Shown piece by piece: positions 1-8,014 of a stretch of DNA of 52,864 nucleotides. The DNA lies in NCBI GenBank assembly GCA_043802865.1, contig JAZDKQ010000031.1, positions 1 to 52,864 on the forward strand, in the 5' to 3' direction. The DNA is from JAPLXD01 sp043802865 (GTDB lineage Bacteria > Patescibacteriota > Minisyncoccia > Moranbacterales > UBA11712). The notes below the pieces were generated by a model. That model saw nothing but the letters and a program-made list of their open reading frames with translations, did no database searches and had not been told where the DNA came from. Positions within the stretch are counted from its first letter, which is position 1. Each line of letters begins with the position of its first letter. A program made the translations under genes and the position numbers.

Positions 1-1
1 C

Positions 2-445
2 TGTCCGCCTGTTCCGGTTGTGAAAATTCCGGAAGCGCCAAGAGTGCCTAAAATCATCACCCCTCCTTCGGCGATCGAAACGCCGCCGGTGAAAATAAAG
101 AAAAAGCGGCTGGCCAAGAAGGGGTTGCGGAACCGGTGTTCGACAGAAAAGCCGGAAGGGCCGATTAAGGTCCCGCAGCCTCCGCCTCCGGAAAGGAAGT
201 TAACTGTCCCAAATCTGGGCGGACCCCCGGTGGAGCAAGTAGCTCCGCCCGCGGTTCCGGCTGAAATTAAACCTCAACCCGAGGCAAAGCCGGCGGAAGC
301 GCCTGCAACGCCTCCTAAAACTCCGGCTAAAGTAGAGCAGGAAGTAGTTCCCGAAAAACCGGCAGAAAAGCCTGAGCAACCTGCCCAGGCCCCGGAAAAA
401 ACTTCCTGCGCCCCAACGGGCCAGGATAAACCCAAAGCGATGTGA
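2..445 (+). CDS. Proline/lysine-rich protein, C-terminal part (5' end outside window)
   Basis: The reading frame is open from the first bases, so the true start lies upstream; an internal GTG at 20 is the first possible start codon inside the window. The visible ~147 residues are almost all Pro, Lys, Glu, Ala and Val, with many P-x-P and K-P-A-E runs. This is a low-complexity extended region of the kind that spans cell walls or tethers domains. No folded domain, membrane segment or motif is visible. Codon use is GC-rich, like the next gene and unlike the rest of the window. It could be the tail of a secreted or TonB-like protein; function unknown. Confidence 0.5.
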   Translation, partial: CPPVPVVKIPEAPRVPKIITPPSAIETPPVKIKKKRLAKKGLRNRCSTEKPEGPIKVPQPPPPERKLTVPNLGGPPVEQVAPPAVPAEIKPQPEAKPAEAPATPPKTPAKVEQEVVPEKPAEKPEQPAQAPEKTSCAPTGQDKPKAM

Positions 446-449
446 ACCC

Positions 450-485
450 GTTCCGCGCTGAAAGCGAAAGCCGGCGGTGCGGAAC
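450..485 (+). other. Hairpin between two genes
   Basis: GTTCCGC at 450-456 pairs with GCGGAAC at 479-485, seven perfect base pairs around a GC-rich loop. There is no T-run after it, so it is a weak terminator candidate, or an mRNA structure ahead of the ribosome binding site of the next gene. Confidence 0.3.
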
Positions 486-534
486 ACAACTTTCCTGCAT
501 GCGTGGGGAATACATCAAGGAGAGGTGAAACGCT

Positions 535-900
535 ATGAAGACCAAATTATGGAAGCTTATCCCGGTAGTGATGTTATCCATCGCGTTTTTAGCTACTGCG
601 GCCCTGGCGGCCACTTATCTGTCCAACGGCGCCACGATTACGGCGACTGTCTCCGGAGATACCGCCACTATCACCGTTACTGGCATTTCCGGGGCCTCCC
701 TGGAACGGTATTACTGGGAGCGCATTGACCGTGCCCCCGGGATGACCATCGACCTCAAGCAGGGCCGGCGGTTCCAGGTGAAGAGCGGGGGCAGGTATCT
801 GTTCATTACCCCTGAAATGGTTTCGGGCGGTCCCTACAAGCTCGTTGGAGTTGGCATCGACTGCTCCAATGAAAAGGGCTGCTGTCTCATAGTTAAGTAA
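535..900 (+). CDS. Small secreted protein, function unknown
   Basis: A 121-residue protein with a clear signal peptide: Lys at 3, 5 and 8, a hydrophobic core at 9-24 and an Ala-rich cleavage region (ALAA) near 25. The mature part (about 95 residues) is rich in Thr/Ser/Gly beta-strand-like sequence and ends with a small Cys cluster (C at about 109, 115, 116) that could form a disulfide or bind metal. The start is fixed by a strong Shine-Dalgarno (AAGGAGAGGTG) 7-8 bases upstream. A strong terminator follows at 966, so this looks like a single-gene unit. I do not recognise the family. Confidence 0.7.
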   Translation: MKTKLWKLIPVVMLSIAFLATAALAATYLSNGATITATVSGDTATITVTGISGASLERYYWERIDRAPGMTIDLKQGRRFQVKSGGRYLFITPEMVSGGPYKLVGVGIDCSNEKGCCLIVK

Positions 901-965
901 ATCTTGGCCGGATCTCGGCCACAAAGTCGCCCCATAAAGGAGGAAAAAGGGGCAAAGAAAAAACT

Positions 966-1022
966 GAGCCGCGTCGGAGCATGACCCAAACGGGTTGTGT
1001 CTCTGACGCGGTTCTTTATTTT
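966..1022 (+). terminator. Strong intrinsic terminator after the small secreted protein
   Basis: A long hairpin: GAGCCGCGTCGGAG near 966-979 pairs with CTCTGACGCGGTTC near 1000-1013 with few mismatches, and CATGACCC/GGGTTGTG continue the stem toward a short AAAC loop. It is followed by TTTATTTT. Confidence 0.8.
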
Positions 1023-1062
1023 GGAAAAATTAAAACGGCAAGCTGAAACCATGCTTGCCGTT
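1020..1062 (-). terminator. Intrinsic terminator of the L,D-transpeptidase gene
   Basis: AACGGCAAGC at 1034-1043 pairs perfectly with GCTTGCCGTT at 1053-1062. Read on the minus strand, the stem is followed by TTTTAATTTTT. The stop codon of the minus-strand gene (1061-1063) lies at the edge of the stem. Confidence 0.8.
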
Positions 1063-1528
1063 AGTCTTGAGAGCGATCGCCATAAACGACAACCTTTGTT
1101 GTTTTTTCTTCCGCCCAGTCGAACAGCCATTTTGCGTCACCATCTCTCGCGTGTACGCATCCGTGAGTGGCTTTCTGGCGGGTAATGTCCTTTTTTGGCG
1201 GAACGATACCGGCGTGGATTGCCATTCTGGTGCGTTCGTTCCAGATAAAGAACAGTGAAAAAGGCATCCAGGTGCTATACTTATTTGACCAATATTTCGG
1301 ATCCTTGCGCTCTACGCGATAAATTCCTTGCGGAGTTTTGAATATCGCGTCCCCCGTGATGGCGGAAAAGCGGCGCAGTTCTTTTCCGTCCAAATAGGCA
1401 ATTGTCTCTTGGGTGTATTGATTAACAAAAATCACTTTCCCTCTCCAGAATTCTTCCGATGTCTCGGAGTGGAGAGCGGAAGCGGTGGAAAGAACAAGAA
1501 AAAAAACTATAAGATGAATTTTTTTCAT
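1061..1528 (-). CDS. L,D-transpeptidase (YkuD family), secreted
   Basis: 155 residues with an N-terminal signal peptide (about 1-20) and a YkuD catalytic domain. These enzymes form 3-3 peptidoglycan cross-links or anchor proteins, using an active-site Cys outside the membrane. The His of the first motif (AIHAG, H105) and the HGC motif (H122, G123, C124) are present. The usual SHGCxR is altered: residue 121 is Thr, and the Arg normally two after Cys is His, with Arg at 128 instead. The start is supported by AAGGAGGG on the minus strand just upstream. The family is confident; full activity is less certain because of the displaced Arg. Confidence 0.85.
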   Translation of the reverse strand: MKKIHLIVFFLVLSTASALHSETSEEFWRGKVIFVNQYTQETIAYLDGKELRRFSAITGDAIFKTPQGIYRVERKDPKYWSNKYSTWMPFSLFFIWNERTRMAIHAGIVPPKKDITRQKATHGCVHARDGDAKWLFDWAEEKTTKVVVYGDRSQD

Positions 1529-1707
1529 CTCCCACCCTCCTTTTTGACCTCGATGTCCCAGTATAGCTGTATATACAGGAAAAGCAAGTCTTCAAAAGGG
1601 GATCGAAATAAACCCTCAAATATACGTTTTTGAGCAACTTTATCGCTGTGTCCAGGAAAATATCAACCAAATAGGAAAGTAATGCTTTATATAAGCCATA
1701 AGAACAC

Positions 1708-1736
1708 TTGACAAAGTTATTGCAAAATGATATTAT
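1708..1736 (+). promoter_or_regulatory. Sigma-70-type promoter of the polysaccharide locus
   Basis: TTGACA at 1708-1713 and TATTAT at 1731-1736 with a 17-base spacer. The predicted start of transcription is about 15 bases before the ATG at 1759. Confidence 0.75.
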
Positions 1737-1758
1737 ATGCAGTTAAAGTATTCATTTT

Positions 1759-3225
1759 ATGAAAGCCATATTTAACGATAAATCAAGCAAAAAAGAGATC
1801 TCAGTTGAAACATCCACCGTCATTTTCATAATCGCGGCGGTTTCGCTTTTTGTTCTGTCGAATTTCATCGTTGGATACAGCTTACTAATTTTTCTTTTCG
1901 TGGTCGCGTTTGGATTCGCCCTTTCAATTGTTTTTCCAAGAAGCGGATTTTATGCCATTGTTTTTCTGACCGTTGTCTTTGAAAGATTTTTCACCTTGGT
2001 TCCAATATATTGGAATCGGGCGGAATGCAAGATATATCCTCTCGATATTCTTTTTGTCGGTGTGATATTGGGGATGATTTATCAATTGATAAAAAACGGC
2101 CTGCCGAGAAAACTGAAAACCGCTGATTATCTGGTCGCCATATTCATTCTCGCGAGTGGGGCGTATTTTCTTGTAAGCGCTTTTTTTCTTCACACCGACG
2201 GAGCTATAGCCTTTAGCACATTCAAAAATTATTCTTTTTACGGTCTTTTCTATTTTGCCGTCGTATTTTTATTTGATAGCAAAGAAAAACTTCTCAAGCT
2301 TATCAAATTTTTTCTTGCTGGAGCGGCAGTCGCAGCTATATTCGTTTTCATCGGAATTATCCGCGGCGAGGGCTTGTGGACACAGTTCACTCCGCTTTCC
2401 ACACCGGGAACAAGAATTCTTGCTTTTCCGCACGCTTTCTTTTTTACTATGGCCATTCTGGTTTCGCTTGCTTGGATCGCTTATCGAAAAGACAGCTACT
2501 CGACTTTTTTCAAAATAATGATTCCTATATGGGCTATCGGTGTTGCCGGTTCCCTTATGCGCCATCTTTGGATAAGCCTGTTCGTTTCTGTCTTATTTCT
2601 CTTCTTTCTTCTTCCGAAAGAAAGCAAGAAAGTCCTGAAAAATATCTTTTTTCATGGCGCTCTTGTTGCGGCCATACTGCTTGTCTTGACCGCCTATATA
2701 TCGTTTCTTTTTCCGCAGGCGAGCATTTCCAAAGTTTTCAATGGCGTGCTTGGAGTGGCCGGACAGAGATTTGTGTCCATGGCCAAAGTCAATTCAGACG
2801 AAAGCTTGAACTGGCGGAAAAGTGTTTGGCAGGCGACATGGAAAGATTTCCAGCATTCGCTCGCATTTGGCCTCGGATATGGAAAGAAAATTTCCGTTGA
2901 GATCGGGTTGAAATACAAAGATTTCGTCGAAGTGCGAAATATCCACAATTCCCTCCTCACGATTTTCATCCAGATGGGACTTTGGAGCGTGGCTCTTGTG
3001 GCTGCGATGTTTTGGCTTCTTTTCAAGTCTGCGTATTCTACGCTGAGAAAATCAGGAAAAGAGTCGGGCGACGCCGCATTTTTGCAACTAGTGTTTCTTG
3101 CGCTGTTCGTGAACTATCTGGCCGCGTTTCTGTTTCAGACCTATCTGGAGACCAATCTTCTGGGGATATTTTTCTGGATAATTCTGGGCGGATTGTCGGT
3201 GTTAAATGTGAATTCCGAAATATAA
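1759..3225 (+). CDS. O-antigen ligase / Wzy-like polysaccharide polymerase
   Basis: A 488-residue integral membrane protein with about 11-12 hydrophobic segments and a larger loop in the second half (about 325-400). It carries the HNSLL..F.Q.G pattern near residue 395 that is typical of the Wzy_C/O-antigen ligase family, which joins lipid-linked glycan repeats or transfers them to an acceptor outside the membrane. It is the first gene of a glycan locus behind a good promoter. The next glycosyltransferase starts 14 bases after its stop. Family assignment is good; polymerase versus ligase cannot be told from sequence alone. Confidence 0.75.
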   Translation: MKAIFNDKSSKKEISVETSTVIFIIAAVSLFVLSNFIVGYSLLIFLFVVAFGFALSIVFPRSGFYAIVFLTVVFERFFTLVPIYWNRAECKIYPLDILFVGVILGMIYQLIKNGLPRKLKTADYLVAIFILASGAYFLVSAFFLHTDGAIAFSTFKNYSFYGLFYFAVVFLFDSKEKLLKLIKFFLAGAAVAAIFVFIGIIRGEGLWTQFTPLSTPGTRILAFPHAFFFTMAILVSLAWIAYRKDSYSTFFKIMIPIWAIGVAGSLMRHLWISLFVSVLFLFFLLPKESKKVLKNIFFHGALVAAILLVLTAYISFLFPQASISKVFNGVLGVAGQRFVSMAKVNSDESLNWRKSVWQATWKDFQHSLAFGLGYGKKISVEIGLKYKDFVEVRNIHNSLLTIFIQMGLWSVALVAAMFWLLFKSAYSTLRKSGKESGDAAFLQLVFLALFVNYLAAFLFQTYLETNLLGIFFWIILGGLSVLNVNSEI

Positions 3226-3239
3226 TCTTAGAAAAAATT

Positions 3240-4412
3240 ATGCGTATTCTCGAAATCAACAAATTCAATCATGTCCGAGGAGGTGCTGATAAGCACTTTC
3301 TGGATCTTGCCGGGTTGCTTCAAAAAAATGGAAATGAAGTGGTTGTTTTCGCCATGGATCATCCGGAAAATTTGCATTCGGATTTCTCGAAATATTTTGT
3401 CAGCCGGGTGGACTATGAAAACGGAAGTACTCTGAATAAATTTAAGGGCGCGCTGAGAATTTTTTGGTCATTTGAAGCCCGTCACAAAATTGGAAAAATG
3501 CTTGATGAATTTCAGCCGGAAATTGTTCATATCCACAATATCTATCATCAAATATCCCCCTCAATTCTTTCGGAAATAAAAAAGCGGAAAATACCGATCG
3601 CTATGACCGTCCATGACTGGAAATTGATTTGCCCGAATTATTTGCTGAACTGCAAAGAACCTTATTGCGAAAAATGCGTCGCCGGAAAATACTGGCATTG
3701 CGTTTTGAAAAAATGCGTGAAAAATTCTTATGTCAAAAGCTTGATCGCTGTTTTGGGTATTTATTTCCATCGCTGGCTCAAGATCTATGAAAAAAATATC
3801 GATTTGTATATCGCACCAAGCCGGTTCGTGAAGAATATCCTTGTTCAAGCGGGCTTTCCGAAAAAGAAGATCAAAGTTTTGGCTCATTTCATAGAAGCCG
3901 AAAACGTGGACAATGCGCAAATCTCAAGTGGAGATGGATACGCCTTATGCTTCGGCCGCATTTCCAAAGAAAAGAACGTCCATGAGCTTGTTGATATTTT
4001 CAAAAATTTGCCGATGAAACTGGTTTTGGCGGGAAATAAAGAAGATAGTTTTGAAATTCCGTGTCATGCGAACATCCAATATATTGGTTTCAAAAATAAT
4101 GTCGAGCTGACAAAGCTCATTAGAAACTCCAGTTTTGTCGTTTCGGCTTCGCGTCTTGCAGAAACATTTGGCCTGGTTGCCCTTGAGGCGATCAGTGCCG
4201 AAAAACCTTTTGTTGGCTATGAAGTCGGAGGATATGGCGAAATAATCGAAAATGGCGCGAATGGGTATCTGGCGAAAAATGAAAAAGAATTCAAAGGCAA
4301 GATATTGGAGTATGTGTCGGGAAAAACGCCCAATTTCAAGTTTCAGGCCGAGAAATTCAGCCCAAAAAGATACTACGGGGAAATAGTTGACATTTTTCAG
4401 TCTGTTTGCTAG
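3240..4412 (+). CDS. Glycosyltransferase, GT4 family (GT-B fold)
   Basis: About 390 residues. The N-terminal domain begins with the MRILEINKF strand and a Gly-rich RGGADKH loop. The C-terminal domain has the GT4 donor-site pattern AETFGLVALEAIS, the E-x7-E motif. A Cys-rich insert (CPNYLLNC..CEKC..HC..C) at about 130-160 is seen in a subset of GT4 enzymes and may bind metal. The frame stays open further upstream, but that part overlaps the previous gene in another frame and lacks GT character, so the ATG at 3240 is chosen. Sugar specificity is unknown. Confidence 0.85.
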   Translation: MRILEINKFNHVRGGADKHFLDLAGLLQKNGNEVVVFAMDHPENLHSDFSKYFVSRVDYENGSTLNKFKGALRIFWSFEARHKIGKMLDEFQPEIVHIHNIYHQISPSILSEIKKRKIPIAMTVHDWKLICPNYLLNCKEPYCEKCVAGKYWHCVLKKCVKNSYVKSLIAVLGIYFHRWLKIYEKNIDLYIAPSRFVKNILVQAGFPKKKIKVLAHFIEAENVDNAQISSGDGYALCFGRISKEKNVHELVDIFKNLPMKLVLAGNKEDSFEIPCHANIQYIGFKNNVELTKLIRNSSFVVSASRLAETFGLVALEAISAEKPFVGYEVGGYGEIIENGANGYLAKNEKEFKGKILEYVSGKTPNFKFQAEKFSPKRYYGEIVDIFQSVC

Positions 4413-4447
4413 TCTATAAAATCAATTTTAACCAATAAATCAACCGT

Positions 4448-5047
4448 ATGAAAATCGCAAAAAAAGCCATCTCACTTATTATCGTCAGCGGCATATTGGC
4501 AGCTTCGACTGCGTTTGCCGGAAGTAATCCCCAGCTGTACAGACTTTCAAAGTACAGAGGATTTGTGGGCGAAAAGGTCAAGATCACCGGAATAAATTTC
4601 GGGGGAGAGCAGGGAAAGGTCATGTTTGATGACTGGACAAAAGCTGAAATTGTCAGCTGGAGCAAGAAGAAAATCATCATCCGTGTTCCGGATGTCGCCG
4701 TGACGAAAGCCCATAAGGTCCGCGTCTGCAAGCGATACGACGACTGTGCTAGATCTCAAAAGTTTTTCGTGAAAAGATCGGGGCCAGAGCTTTGGAAGAT
4801 CAAAAATTTGAGCGGTTCCAAGAATTATCAAGGAAAACCGGGAGACACTCTGAAATTGACCGGACAAAATTTCGGCTCAAAAAACATTTCAGTTCTTTTT
4901 GGTGATACTCCGGGAAGAATCACGTCTCGGACAAAAAAATGGATAAAAGTTGTTGTTCCCGAGCTGGAACGCGACAAAACATACGCAGTCAAAGTGACTA
5001 ATGGTTATCCTGATTCCAATACGCAAGATTTCTATATAACTCCATAA
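4448..5047 (+). CDS. Secreted protein with two IPT/TIG domains
   Basis: 199 residues: a signal peptide (about 1-24, ending AFA), then two Ig-like IPT/TIG repeats at about 30-110 and 115-199. Each has the pattern G..V.I.G.NFG....V.F followed by W..K.I...VP. Such domains are usually extracellular binding or spacer modules. It lies between two glycosyltransferases in the polysaccharide locus, so a surface role, perhaps glycan attachment or recognition, is inferred. No Shine-Dalgarno sequence is visible. Confidence 0.75.
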   Translation: MKIAKKAISLIIVSGILAASTAFAGSNPQLYRLSKYRGFVGEKVKITGINFGGEQGKVMFDDWTKAEIVSWSKKKIIIRVPDVAVTKAHKVRVCKRYDDCARSQKFFVKRSGPELWKIKNLSGSKNYQGKPGDTLKLTGQNFGSKNISVLFGDTPGRITSRTKKWIKVVVPELERDKTYAVKVTNGYPDSNTQDFYITP

Positions 5048-5066
5048 TTAAAGAATTTCATACTTT

Positions 5067-6257
5067 ATGCGTATCGCATATATCGGACAAAAGGGGATTC
5101 CTGCCAAGATTGGCGGCGTGGAAAGATATGTCGACGAGGTGGCGGTTCGGATGGCAAAAAAGGGCCATGACGTTTTTGTCTATGCGAGAAATCATTATAC
5201 TCCGAAAAACTTGAAAAACTATAAAGGAGTAAAGTTGATCCATCTGCCGACGATCAAAACCAAGCATCTTGATGCCATCACGCATACATTCTTCTCGACG
5301 ATCCACGCGTTGTTTCAAAATTACGATGTTATCCATTATCATTCCTTGGGGCCGTCAACGCTTTCTTTTATTCCAAAAATTTTCGCTCGCAAAACGGCCG
5401 TCATATCCACCTATCAGTCCCAGGACTATGAACATTACAAGTGGGGATTTTTTGCGCGAGTCTATTTGCGAATGGGTGAAATGATCACCCTCAAGGTTCC
5501 CGACAGGACAATTTCCGTTACGGATTATTTGAGAAATTATGGCCTCAAAAAATATGGAAAAGATTCGATCGTAATTCCCAATGGCGTGACATTGTTTGAA
5601 AAAGCGGCATCGTTGGAAATTTTCAATAAGTGGTCTCTCAAGAAAAAAGAGTATGTCTTGGCTGTCAGCCGCCTGGTCGCCCACAAAGAAATCCACACGC
5701 TTGTTCAGGCTTTTATCAATCTCAAAGGGCTCGGAAAAGTTGACAAAAAATTCAAGTTGGTAATTGCCGGGGGCGGCAGTTATACGGACAGTTATGTGCG
5801 GGAGCTGAAAGCTATGATTCAAGGCCGAAAGGACATTATCCTTGCTGGAGTGCAAAAGGGAGAAAAATTGGCGTCTCTTTATAAAAACGCGGCTTTTTAT
5901 GTCCAGCCCTCAAGAGCGGAAGGCTTGTCATTGGCGCTCCTCGAATCAATGGGTATGGGCCTGGCTCCGCTTGTCAGCGATATTCCGGAAAATCTTTCGG
6001 CTATCTATGGAAACGGATATGTTTTCCGGATGGGCGACATTTTTGATCTCATAAGCAAGCTTGAATATTTGATAAACCATCCGGCGAAAGTGAAGGCAAT
6101 GGGAGAAAAGGCCCGCCAGATGGCGAAAGAAACATATAATTGGGATAGAATAGTCGATGATATTGAGAGCGTGTACAATGAAACCGTTCTGGAAAAGTTG
6201 AAAAAAACGGATTCAAAGGAAGAAAAACAAATTTTTGTTCATCGTCGGAGAATCTGA
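5067..6257 (+). CDS. Glycosyltransferase, GT4 family (DUF1972/rhamnosyltransferase-like)
   Basis: 396 residues, GT-B fold. The N-terminus MRIAYIGQKGIP..GGVERYV matches the DUF1972-type N-terminal domain seen in rhamnosyl- and other GT4 transferases. The linker has VIPNGV, and the C-terminal domain has the E-x7-E pattern AEGLSLALLESMG. Given the complete dTDP-rhamnose pathway downstream, rhamnosyl transfer is plausible but not proven. It ends with a Lys/Glu-rich tail. Confidence 0.85.
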   Translation: MRIAYIGQKGIPAKIGGVERYVDEVAVRMAKKGHDVFVYARNHYTPKNLKNYKGVKLIHLPTIKTKHLDAITHTFFSTIHALFQNYDVIHYHSLGPSTLSFIPKIFARKTAVISTYQSQDYEHYKWGFFARVYLRMGEMITLKVPDRTISVTDYLRNYGLKKYGKDSIVIPNGVTLFEKAASLEIFNKWSLKKKEYVLAVSRLVAHKEIHTLVQAFINLKGLGKVDKKFKLVIAGGGSYTDSYVRELKAMIQGRKDIILAGVQKGEKLASLYKNAAFYVQPSRAEGLSLALLESMGMGLAPLVSDIPENLSAIYGNGYVFRMGDIFDLISKLEYLINHPAKVKAMGEKARQMAKETYNWDRIVDDIESVYNETVLEKLKKTDSKEEKQIFVHRRRI

Positions 6258-6284
6258 CTCTAAAAATTTTATATAAATCGAAAA

Positions 6285-7058
6285 ATGTCTTATCAACAAA
6301 GTCAAGTCAAAGGTTTCCTCACTCATGCGATTTTCACGGGAGCAATCGTGATGCTGGTTGTTTTCATAGTCTCTTTATTTCTTCCTAAAGAGTGGTTGGT
6401 GAGCGGAAAGATTGTTGTTTTTCCTTCGGGCCAGCCGGTGAGCGCTTCGCAAAATCTTTTGGCGGAAACAGGAAACACGGCTGAAATCATCAAAAGTGAA
6501 TCTTTTCAAAAAGCAAATTTCGGCGATCAGGCCGTGAATTTCGCTGGTGCGAAAGCCGTGAAAAATTCTTCAATGGTTTGGGTGAAGTTTCGCAGCAATG
6601 AAACTGACATTCAAATGTATGAAGATTTGATCGTGAAAATTCCGGGCCAAGTCAATGATTATGCCCGCGACCTATACAGCGGTTCGCCTTTTAAATACAA
6701 AATGGCGGGCGATCCGGAAATTTCTGCCAGTCCCGTTCGTCCGAATCTTCTCTTGAATGCCATAATTGGTTTTCTGGGCGGCATTTTGCTTTATGCGATC
6801 TATTGGCTTGGATTTGAATCCATATGGCCGAAGAGCGAAGAAATTGATACGAAAATGGAAGAGGCTGCCGCAATAGTTTCTCCGGAGATCAAACCAGCCG
6901 AAAAATCCGAGAAAAAAATAATTTCTCCAAAAAGCAATTCCGCTGCGCCAGAAAATCTTCCTTTCGTGGATGAATTGATTTCTTCTTCAAATGCTGAAGA
7001 ACCTTCAGACGATGAAGTGAAAGAACGATTGAATCGGCTGATGAGAGGGGAACTATAG
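6285..7058 (+). CDS. Wzz-like chain-length determinant / polysaccharide copolymerase
   Basis: 257 residues with two transmembrane segments (about 14-35 and 152-173) enclosing a ~115-residue extracytoplasmic domain, followed by an ~85-residue acidic, Lys/Glu/Ser-rich cytoplasmic tail. The layout and the start of the loop (LFLPKEWLVSGKIVVFP) resemble Wzz/PCP proteins that set glycan chain length with Wzy. No kinase domain is fused. It sits between glycosyltransferases and sugar-nucleotide genes. Confidence 0.6.
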   Translation: MSYQQSQVKGFLTHAIFTGAIVMLVVFIVSLFLPKEWLVSGKIVVFPSGQPVSASQNLLAETGNTAEIIKSESFQKANFGDQAVNFAGAKAVKNSSMVWVKFRSNETDIQMYEDLIVKIPGQVNDYARDLYSGSPFKYKMAGDPEISASPVRPNLLLNAIIGFLGGILLYAIYWLGFESIWPKSEEIDTKMEEAAAIVSPEIKPAEKSEKKIISPKSNSAAPENLPFVDELISSSNAEEPSDDEVKERLNRLMRGEL

Positions 7059-7097
7059 GAATCAAGGTATTTCAATAAAAGGAGGATGTTCTTAAAA

Positions 7098-7364
7098 ATG
7101 GGTGAAAATATTTTCAGTGACAGCAAAGGCCAAATTAATGTTCAAGAAGTCACCGGCTATTTGGACACTGTATTTGCCGGCCTCGGAGATGTGCTGTCCG
7201 CGCTCGTAGCTCATCGCACGAAACTACTCACTGACGAGGAGATTGGAAGGGATGTGAAGGAATTCGATCTGGAGCGCAGCGCGAAAGCTGCCAATCTGAC
7301 CAGCGGAGCGGAAATACAGCTTCATGAATTGAAGAGAATAATTCTGCCCTTTACAAAGTACTAG
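7098..7364 (+). CDS. Small hypothetical protein with strong ribosome binding site
   Basis: 88 residues, acidic and mostly helical by composition, with no signal peptide or membrane span. An ATG at 7086 directly abuts the AAAGGAGG sequence (about 7078-7085) and is too close to use it, so the ATG at 7098 (MGENIF) is chosen. A strong terminator follows at 7398, so it may close the first half of the polysaccharide operon or be its own unit. I do not recognise it. Confidence 0.6.
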   Translation: MGENIFSDSKGQINVQEVTGYLDTVFAGLGDVLSALVAHRTKLLTDEEIGRDVKEFDLERSAKAANLTSGAEIQLHELKRIILPFTKY

Positions 7365-7373
7365 GTATTTTCC

Positions 7374-7392
7374 GTCGAGGTCTCACCTCGAC
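7374..7392. repeat. Perfect short palindrome (candidate dispersed repeat)
   Basis: GTCGAGGT at 7374-7381 and ACCTCGAC at 7385-7392 form a perfect 8-bp stem around CTC. It sits just ahead of the terminator. The sequence resembles dispersed palindromic repeats known from other bacteria, but only one copy was noticed here. Confidence 0.5.
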
Positions 7393-7397
7393 AACCT

Positions 7398-7430
7398 AAA
7401 GGGCGTTCAAATCCGAGCGCCCTTTTTGAT
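7398..7430 (+). terminator. Intrinsic terminator upstream of rmlC
   Basis: AAAGGGCG at 7398-7405 pairs with CGCCCTTT at 7418-7425 around a 12-base loop, followed by TTGATTTTTTT. Confidence 0.8.
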
Positions 7431-7462
7431 TTTTTTGGGAAAATAAGATAACATAAAAACGT

Positions 7463-8014
7463 ATGGAATTTATCGAAACTTCCCTCAAAGGCGCGTATCG
7501 CATCAAACCCAAAGTCTTTCAGGATGAAAGGGGGTTTTTTCTTGAGACATATAGTGAAAAAGTTTTCAAAGAAAATGGGATAGACGCCAAATTTGTTCAA
7601 GACAATCATTCCCTGTCCGTGAAAAAGGGAGTCTTGCGAGGGCTTCATTTTCAAGAGCCGCCAAATGAACAGGCAAAGCTGGTGAGGGTGATGCGCGGGA
7701 AAGTGCTTGACGTCATCGTTGATATCAGAAAAAATTCACCGACATATGGAAAATGGGAGGGCATTGAACTCTCTGGAGATAACTTTAAAATGTTATATGT
7801 GCCAAAAGGATTTGCTCATGCCTTTCTCACACTTGAAGACAACACTGAATTTATGTATAAAGTAGATAACTTCTATGCACCCGAATCTGATTCCGGGATA
7901 ATTTGGAACGATCTGGATTTGAATATAGATTGGCCGATCAATGATCCAACTCTTTCGGAAAAAGATGCCAAATTGCAAAAATTTAAAGATTTTAACTCAC
8001 CATTCAAATTATGA
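7463..8014 (+). CDS. rmlC: dTDP-4-dehydrorhamnose 3,5-epimerase
   Basis: 183 residues, the usual RmlC length, with a cupin fold. It converts dTDP-4-keto-6-deoxyglucose to dTDP-4-keto-L-rhamnose. Visible signatures: QDERGFFLETY near the N-terminus, QDNHSLS, VLRGLHFQ carrying the catalytic His, and the PKGFAHAF strand. It overlaps rmlB by 4 bases (ATGA), which implies translational coupling. It is the first gene of the rhamnose block C-B-D-A. No Shine-Dalgarno sequence is seen. Confidence 0.95.
   Translation: MEFIETSLKGAYRIKPKVFQDERGFFLETYSEKVFKENGIDAKFVQDNHSLSVKKGVLRGLHFQEPPNEQAKLVRVMRGKVLDVIVDIRKNSPTYGKWEGIELSGDNFKMLYVPKGFAHAFLTLEDNTEFMYKVDNFYAPESDSGIIWNDLDLNIDWPINDPTLSEKDAKLQKFKDFNSPFKL

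Noticed and set aside
2982..3239. N-terminal extension of the glycosyltransferase reading frame
   Set aside because: It overlaps the polymerase gene in another frame and has no glycosyltransferase character; the ATG at 3240 begins the family's normal first strand.
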